The notes under the pieces: model-generated | Database searches by the model: none | Told to the model about the DNA's origin: nothing | Seen by the model: only the letters and a program-made list of their open reading frames with translations | Position numbers and translations under genes: made by a program | Source: CAWDPQ01 sp049642465 | GTDB taxonomy: Bacteria > Acidobacteriota > Vicinamibacteria > Vicinamibacterales > 2-12-FULL-66-21 | Assembly: GCA_049642465.1 (NCBI GenBank) | Contig: JBAROV010000126.1 | Coordinates: forward strand, 1 to 23,662 | Length of the DNA: 23,662 nucleotides | Reading direction: 5' to 3' | In this document: piece by piece, positions 22,084 to 23,662 of the stretch | How the letters are laid out: every line of letters starts with the position of its first letter | How positions within the stretch are numbered: the first letter of the stretch is position 1

Positions 22084-23662
22084 ATGCATCTGTGGAAGAA
22101 AGCTGTATGGAGCTTCTCGGCGATTGTCTGCCTGCTGACGCTCCTGCCAGCAACCGCCGGCGCGCAGGGCGCGACGACGGGAAGTCTGACGGGAGTCATT
22201 ACCGACGCACAGGGCGGCGTGCTGCCTGGTGCGGCCGTGCTCGCGACGCATACACCGACCGGCACGACCTACGACGGCGTGACGGACGCTCAGGGTCGTT
22301 ACAGCTTTTTGAACGTTCGCGTCGGCCCGTACAACGTGACGGTGTCGATGGGGGGATTCAAGCCGGAGACGCAGCTCGGCATCGACGTTCGCCTTGGGGA
22401 GCAGAAGAAGGTTGACTTCACGATGCAGCTGGAAACGGTTGCCGAAACCGTAGAAGTCGTCGGCGTCTCATCCGTCATTGACAGCTCGCGCGCAGGGACG
22501 GCGGACAACGTCTCAACGCAGGCCGTTGAGAACCTGCCGACGATCTCGCGGAACCTCGTCGACATCGCGCGCACGTCGCCGTACTTCAATCCCACGGGCC
22601 TCAACGAAGATCCGCTCGCGCTCTCGGTCGCTGGCCGGAACAACCGATACAACAACGTCCAGATTGACGGCGCTGTCAACAACGACCTGTTCGGTCTTGC
22701 CGCATCCGGGACGCCCGGCGGCCAGACAGAGGCGCAGCCGATCAGCCTGGACGCGATTCAGGAACTTCAGCTCGTGGTCTCACCGTATGACGTCCGCCAG
22801 GGTGGATTCTCGGGTGGCGGCATCAATGCCATCACGCGGAGCGGCAGCAACCAGTTCAAGGGGACGGCGTACTTCTTCGGCCGTAACCAGGACTGGGTCG
22901 GCGAGAGTCCGACGGGAACGAAGGTCGGACAGTTCAAGGATCAGCAGTTCGGCGGCAGCGTCGGCGGACGCATTGTCGAAAACCGGGCCTTCTTCTTCGG
23001 AAACGTCGACTGGGGCCGCCGCGACAACCCGTCTGGCGTCTCAGTGAGCGGCAGTGGACAGCAGTTCGGGCGTGAAGCGGAAATCGATCGCTTCGTCAAC
23101 ATTCTGCAGAACAGGTACGGCTACAACGCCGGCGGAAAGGAAGAGTTCATTCGAACCGTCAATAGCGACAAGATCTTCGTGCGCACCGACTTCAACGTGG
23201 CGCAACAGCACCAGCTGATTATCCGGCACAATTACCTCGACGGCCTGAACGATATCGGGCGCCCCACCGCGACCCAGTACTTCATGCCCGACAACTTCTA
23301 TCGCATCGCAAACAAGACGAATTCGTCGGTCGTGCAGTTGAACAGCACGTTCGGGACGGCGGTCAACGAGGCACGTTTCACGTTCCAGCGAGTTCGCGAT
23401 CGCCGCGCCGGGCAGCCCTTCGAAGCGCGGCCATTTCCAATGGTGACGGTCAATCTGAGCTCGGGTTCGATTCGCGCGGGACGGGAGAATTTCTCGACCG
23501 CCAACGAGCTCGATCAGGATATCTACGAAATTACGAACGACCTGACGTGGCTGAGCGGCAAGCACGCCATCACGATCGGCACCCACAACGAGTTCTTCAA
23601 GTTCCGCAATCTGTTCATCCGGGACAACTTCGGGCAGTACGGGTTCGACAACCTCGACCTGT
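22084..23662 (+). CDS. Oar-like TonB-dependent receptor, carboxypeptidase-regulatory N-terminus (3' partial)
   Basis: The first 526 codons of an outer-membrane protein cut off by the window end; complete relatives have about 1000 residues or more. It has a signal peptide (MHLWKKAVWSFSAIVCLLTL, cleavage after ATAGAQG). A CarboxypepD_reg domain follows (TTGSLTGVITDAQGGVLPGA, TDAQGRYSFLNVRVGPYNVT). The plug shows VENLPTISRNLVDIA, VAGRNNRYNNVQIDGAVNND and LDAIQELQLVVSPYDVRQGG. The segment SGGGINAITRSGSNQFKGTA is characteristic of the Oar-like group abundant in Acidobacteriota. The barrel begins about residue 260. Oar-like proteins are thought to take up or export large substrates such as peptides or glycans; the substrate here is unknown. 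ATG 22084 is preceded by GGAG nine bases upstream. Confidence 0.9.
   Translation, partial: MHLWKKAVWSFSAIVCLLTLLPATAGAQGATTGSLTGVITDAQGGVLPGAAVLATHTPTGTTYDGVTDAQGRYSFLNVRVGPYNVTVSMGGFKPETQLGIDVRLGEQKKVDFTMQLETVAETVEVVGVSSVIDSSRAGTADNVSTQAVENLPTISRNLVDIARTSPYFNPTGLNEDPLALSVAGRNNRYNNVQIDGAVNNDLFGLAASGTPGGQTEAQPISLDAIQELQLVVSPYDVRQGGFSGGGINAITRSGSNQFKGTAYFFGRNQDWVGESPTGTKVGQFKDQQFGGSVGGRIVENRAFFFGNVDWGRRDNPSGVSVSGSGQQFGREAEIDRFVNILQNRYGYNAGGKEEFIRTVNSDKIFVRTDFNVAQQHQLIIRHNYLDGLNDIGRPTATQYFMPDNFYRIANKTNSSVVQLNSTFGTAVNEARFTFQRVRDRRAGQPFEARPFPMVTVNLSSGSIRAGRENFSTANELDQDIYEITNDLTWLSGKHAITIGTHNEFFKFRNLFIRDNFGQYGFDNLDL

Noticed and set aside
1..23662. CRISPR array, insertion sequence or prophage
   Set aside because: No regularly spaced repeats, no transposase or phage motifs, and no terminal inverted repeats around any gene were seen.

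Overview
The window is GC-rich, densely coded bacterial chromosome with no phage, transposon, plasmid or CRISPR signature. The protein families point to the phylum Acidobacteriota, possibly the class Vicinamibacteria. The clues are two VWFA-related proteins of the acidobacterial type, an Oar-like TonB-dependent receptor with a carboxypeptidase-regulatory N-terminus, secreted lipocalin-like small proteins, a Tat-exported xylose-isomerase-like TIM barrel and a secreted Gfo/Idh/MocA oxidoreductase. The taxonomic call is inference from family content, not from a marker gene.

Layout: 1-1189 is the 3' end of a multicopper oxidase that continues into PKD-like domains and a further C-terminal module. 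1247-6497 holds mostly single genes on alternating strands: a secreted Lys/Asp-tailed protein, the sugar isomerase-like protein, a GNAT acetyltransferase, a P-loop kinase-like protein, a zinc-ribbon membrane protein, the Gfo/Idh/MocA oxidoreductase, a secreted lipocalin-like protein and a small two-helix membrane protein. 6739-9678 holds a small coiled-coil protein, a TonB-dependent receptor and a four-helix membrane protein. 9864-12050 holds a TPR/EF-hand-like protein and a sigma/anti-sigma pair. A tRNA-Lys(UUU) lies at 12422-12496.

12562-16223 holds a large VWA protein, a 58-residue basic protein, an arginase gene and a small Tudor/KOW-like protein. 16233-19690 is a minus-strand run in which the genes abut or overlap: receiver-domain response regulator, hemE (uroporphyrinogen decarboxylase), hemG (protoporphyrinogen oxidase) and an O-methyltransferase with an N-terminal hydrophobic segment. 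19836-23662 holds a nuclease-fold-like protein with an Ala/Lys-rich tail, a second VWA protein with a calcium-repeat-like insert, and an Oar-like TonB-dependent receptor cut by the window end.

How the genes work together: the clearest functional unit is receiver-hemE-hemG-methyltransferase, in which two steps of heme synthesis are joined by overlapping or near-abutting frames. The sigma factor and its membrane partner form a second unit. Much of the rest is cell-envelope or secreted. Acidic DxDxDG calcium-loop motifs recur in two unrelated proteins (9864-11066 and 20572-21948). I see no single undescribed multi-gene system that I could defend. The best leads are the unusual domain fusions, the receiver/hemE coupling, and the inverted repeats directly upstream of TATAAT boxes before two consecutive envelope genes.
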